Shown here: positions 62,404 to 64,000 of the stretch, in pieces
How the letters are laid out: every line of letters starts with the position of its first letter
How positions within the stretch are numbered: position 1 is the first letter of the stretch
NCBI GenBank assembly: GCA_023443515.1
Contig: JAEZUC010000011.1
Location: 37,262 to 101,261, forward strand
Length of the DNA stretch: 64,000 nt
Origin: Bacillota bacterium
Lineage (GTDB): Bacteria; Bacillota; Clostridia; Acetivibrionales; DSM-1351
Direction of reading: 5' to 3'
Position numbers and translations under genes: made by a program
The notes under the pieces: model-generated
Databases searched by the model: none
Seen by the model: the letters and a program-made list of their open reading frames with translations, nothing else
Told to the model about the DNA's origin: nothing

Positions 62404-64000
62404 ATATTCTGCCTGGCTGAAAGCTTTGGCAGTTATATTATGTGTTGCCGGAATGCTTACAGCGGCATATGGGCTGGAAAAAGCCCCTTATTTCGATACC
62501 GGAATTCAGAGTAAGGATTTTAAGCGAAGCATGTACCTTAGGGACATTCTATCTGAAACTTATACTCTGGTTTATGACGTATCCGTCAAATATAAAAATG
62601 AAGAAAATATAAAATCAGGTGCTTGTGTGGATAAGGATGTTTTAAGCCACAGAAAAGACCGACTGATGAGTGATAAACAGATGGAGATTAACCGAATAAA
62701 CGATTATTATCGTTCATTGTTGGGCAATTATACAAGCGGAAAAGAAGATTTTAACGATACCCTTGACTCTCAGGATGAAAAAAATCCTGAAGTACAAAAA
62801 TTTCTGGATGATAGAAAAAGTGAAATTGATAAATTAGAAAATGAGTATAAAACAAAGATATATGATATAGAAACGGGTTATATCAAGGAACAGCTGGAAG
62901 ATTACCGTATAAAACTGGATACCTTGAAGGCAACTAAAGGAATCTTTTACGCTGTTAAAACAAATGGCGTAGTAACTTTAACAAATAACAGTAACAATGA
63001 CGTTGCAGATTTCTTCAATTCACTCCCAGTAAGTTTCCAGTTTAAGCAGTCAGATACCAATAAGGAGCTTGATGAATTTCTTTATGCTGGTAATATCCCC
63101 TCAGATACTGTTATCTTTCTTGGGTTATCTCAGAAGCGATTTGATGCAGAACTGTCAGCCTATAACCAAAATGTTAGGGAAGGACTATCAGGAATCAAAT
63201 TTGTAGTAATAGGAATAGGGGTCTTTTTAATTGCCCTTTCCTATATTATTTATGCGGCTGGAAGAAGCAGACGTAAAGACGGGCTCCTGCTTATTCCTAT
63301 AGATGATATATATCTTGATGTTGCCTTGGCAGTTTTAGCAGGTATCGTAGTTTTATGCCTAGCGACTGTTTTTGAATATGGGCGGTACATAATATACAAA
63401 AATAGTTCCTACTATAATGTAAATATTTTGACTGTTTTGTTAGGTATTGCAATAACCATTGGAACACTTGCGGGAATCGTTTTTGTAACTATGTTTGTAA
63501 GGAGATTTAAGAGGCATGAAGTCATAAAAAGTACTCTGATATATAAGATTTGTATATGGATAAAAAACAAAATTCTCTTTGTATATGATAGCAGTCCTGC
63601 AGCATTAAGACTGATCCTCATTTTTGGTGTATATGCTGTTGCCACATTGGTTGGCGTAGCCCTATTGTTTACAGACTCATTTGGCATACTGCTTGGGTTG
63701 GTTATGATAGTCGGTGTTAATGTTACAGCAGTCTATTTACTTCTAAAGGCCTTTAAGAGTCTGAAGGTTATAACAGAAGGTGCAAAGAGAATCCGCTCCG
63801 GGGAACAGTCAACAAATATTCCCCATCAAAGAATCCCTGAATTCAAAGAGCTTTCCGAAACAATTGACAGTATAGCTGATGGTATGAAACACGCCGTCAG
63901 CAGTCAGGTAAAGGCTGAGAGGATGAAAGCCGAGTTGATTACCAATGTCTCTCATGACCTTAAAACTCCATTAACATCTATAATAACCTACGTTGATTTG
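62378..64000 (+). CDS. Multi-pass sensor histidine kinase, 3' end cut by window
   Basis: The open frame runs 541 codons to the window edge. TTG at 62378-62380 is the likely start (GTGGGGAA before it); a TTG at 62390 is the alternative. One membrane segment (about 14-33) precedes an extracytoplasmic domain of ~220 residues rich in coiled coil (DDRKSEIDKLENEYK). At least five further membrane segments lie between about 270 and 465, then a HAMP-like linker. The HisKA motif NVSHDLKTPLTSIITY stands about ten codons before the edge. The ATPase domain lies outside the window. Confidence 0.9.
   Translation, partial: MDIKLKKYRYSAWLKALAVILCVAGMLTAAYGLEKAPYFDTGIQSKDFKRSMYLRDILSETYTLVYDVSVKYKNEENIKSGACVDKDVLSHRKDRLMSDKQMEINRINDYYRSLLGNYTSGKEDFNDTLDSQDEKNPEVQKFLDDRKSEIDKLENEYKTKIYDIETGYIKEQLEDYRIKLDTLKATKGIFYAVKTNGVVTLTNNSNNDVADFFNSLPVSFQFKQSDTNKELDEFLYAGNIPSDTVIFLGLSQKRFDAELSAYNQNVREGLSGIKFVVIGIGVFLIALSYIIYAAGRSRRKDGLLLIPIDDIYLDVALAVLAGIVVLCLATVFEYGRYIIYKNSSYYNVNILTVLLGIAITIGTLAGIVFVTMFVRRFKRHEVIKSTLIYKICIWIKNKILFVYDSSPAALRLILIFGVYAVATLVGVALLFTDSFGILLGLVMIVGVNVTAVYLLLKAFKSLKVITEGAKRIRSGEQSTNIPHQRIPEFKELSETIDSIADGMKHAVSSQVKAERMKAELITNVSHDLKTPLTSIITYVDL

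Noticed and set aside
1..64000. CRISPR array, prophage or intact insertion sequence
   Set aside because: No regularly spaced repeats, phage structural genes or transposase genes were seen; only the two short MITE-like copies.

Overview
The window is a low-GC chromosome segment from an anaerobic, endospore-forming member of the Clostridia. Evidence is the complete eight-gene spoIIIA operon (spoIIIAA to spoIIIAH), spo0A, spoIVB and spoIIP, together with an OLE RNA/oapA pair, Rrf2-type Fe-S control genes and several exported proteins with copper-amine-oxidase-like 'stalk' domains. This resembles the Ruminiclostridium/Clostridium cluster III group, but that placement is inference. I see no rRNA, tRNA, CRISPR array, prophage or intact insertion sequence.

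Layout. 0-8.3 kb: an exported hypothetical protein, a membrane GGDEF diguanylate cyclase, an extended FtsA-like ATPase, endonuclease III, glycogen synthase and an HD-GYP protein, so a cyclic-di-GMP synthase and a probable hydrolase lie in one cluster. 8.5-12.4 kb: an HtrA-type membrane protease followed by a histidine kinase/response regulator pair. 13.1-15.6 kb: spo0A and spoIVB. 15.8-25.9 kb: a long minus-strand block in transcription order nusB, xseA, xseB, ispA, OLE RNA, oapA, dxs, tlyA, nadK, argR, recN, which joins isoprenoid precursor synthesis and DNA repair to a large structured RNA and its membrane protein partner. 25.9-27.3 kb: the asp23/amaP/DUF2273 envelope-stress cluster. 27.5-33.0 kb: spoIIIAA-AH. 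33.1-35.6 kb: a lipoprotein, a GntR/YtrA-type repressor and an ABC transporter, preceded by a strong promoter buried in a 50-bp palindrome. 35.6-41.8 kb: a metal-binding CD1247-like protein, efp, a Xaa-Pro peptidase, aroQ, an AP-endonuclease-2-like protein, an M18 aminopeptidase and a PHP phosphatase. Two copies of a small MITE-like repeat flank part of this region. 42-49.3 kb: an exported protein of unknown function, then rarA, ykuS, iscR, iscS, iscU and mnmA (Fe-S assembly and tRNA thiolation). 49.3-61.0 kb: exported stalk-domain proteins, a second HtrA-like protease, thpR, a GDP-mannose pyrophosphorylase fused to a degenerate phosphomannomutase domain, lepA and spoIIP. 61.2-64.0 kb: a small zinc-ribbon protein and an OmpR-type two-component system whose kinase runs off the right edge.

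The most notable system is the OLE ribonucleoprotein locus. A 607-nt non-coding span between ispA and oapA starts and ends in complementary sequences, is followed by a U-rich run, has its own extended -10 promoter candidate, and is followed directly by a four-helix membrane protein with a very basic tail. OLE is a known RNA class whose mechanism is only partly understood. Other points of interest are the Spo0A box inside the spo0A promoter spacer, the palindromic operator of the ABC operon, the MITE-like repeats and the dead-looking sugar-phosphate mutase domain.

Only the OLE interval exceeds 300 bases without a protein gene. The other gaps hold promoters, terminators and the repeats listed below. 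Many start codons were moved downstream of the longest reading frame because a strong Shine-Dalgarno sequence sits 5-11 bases before an internal ATG, GTG or TTG.
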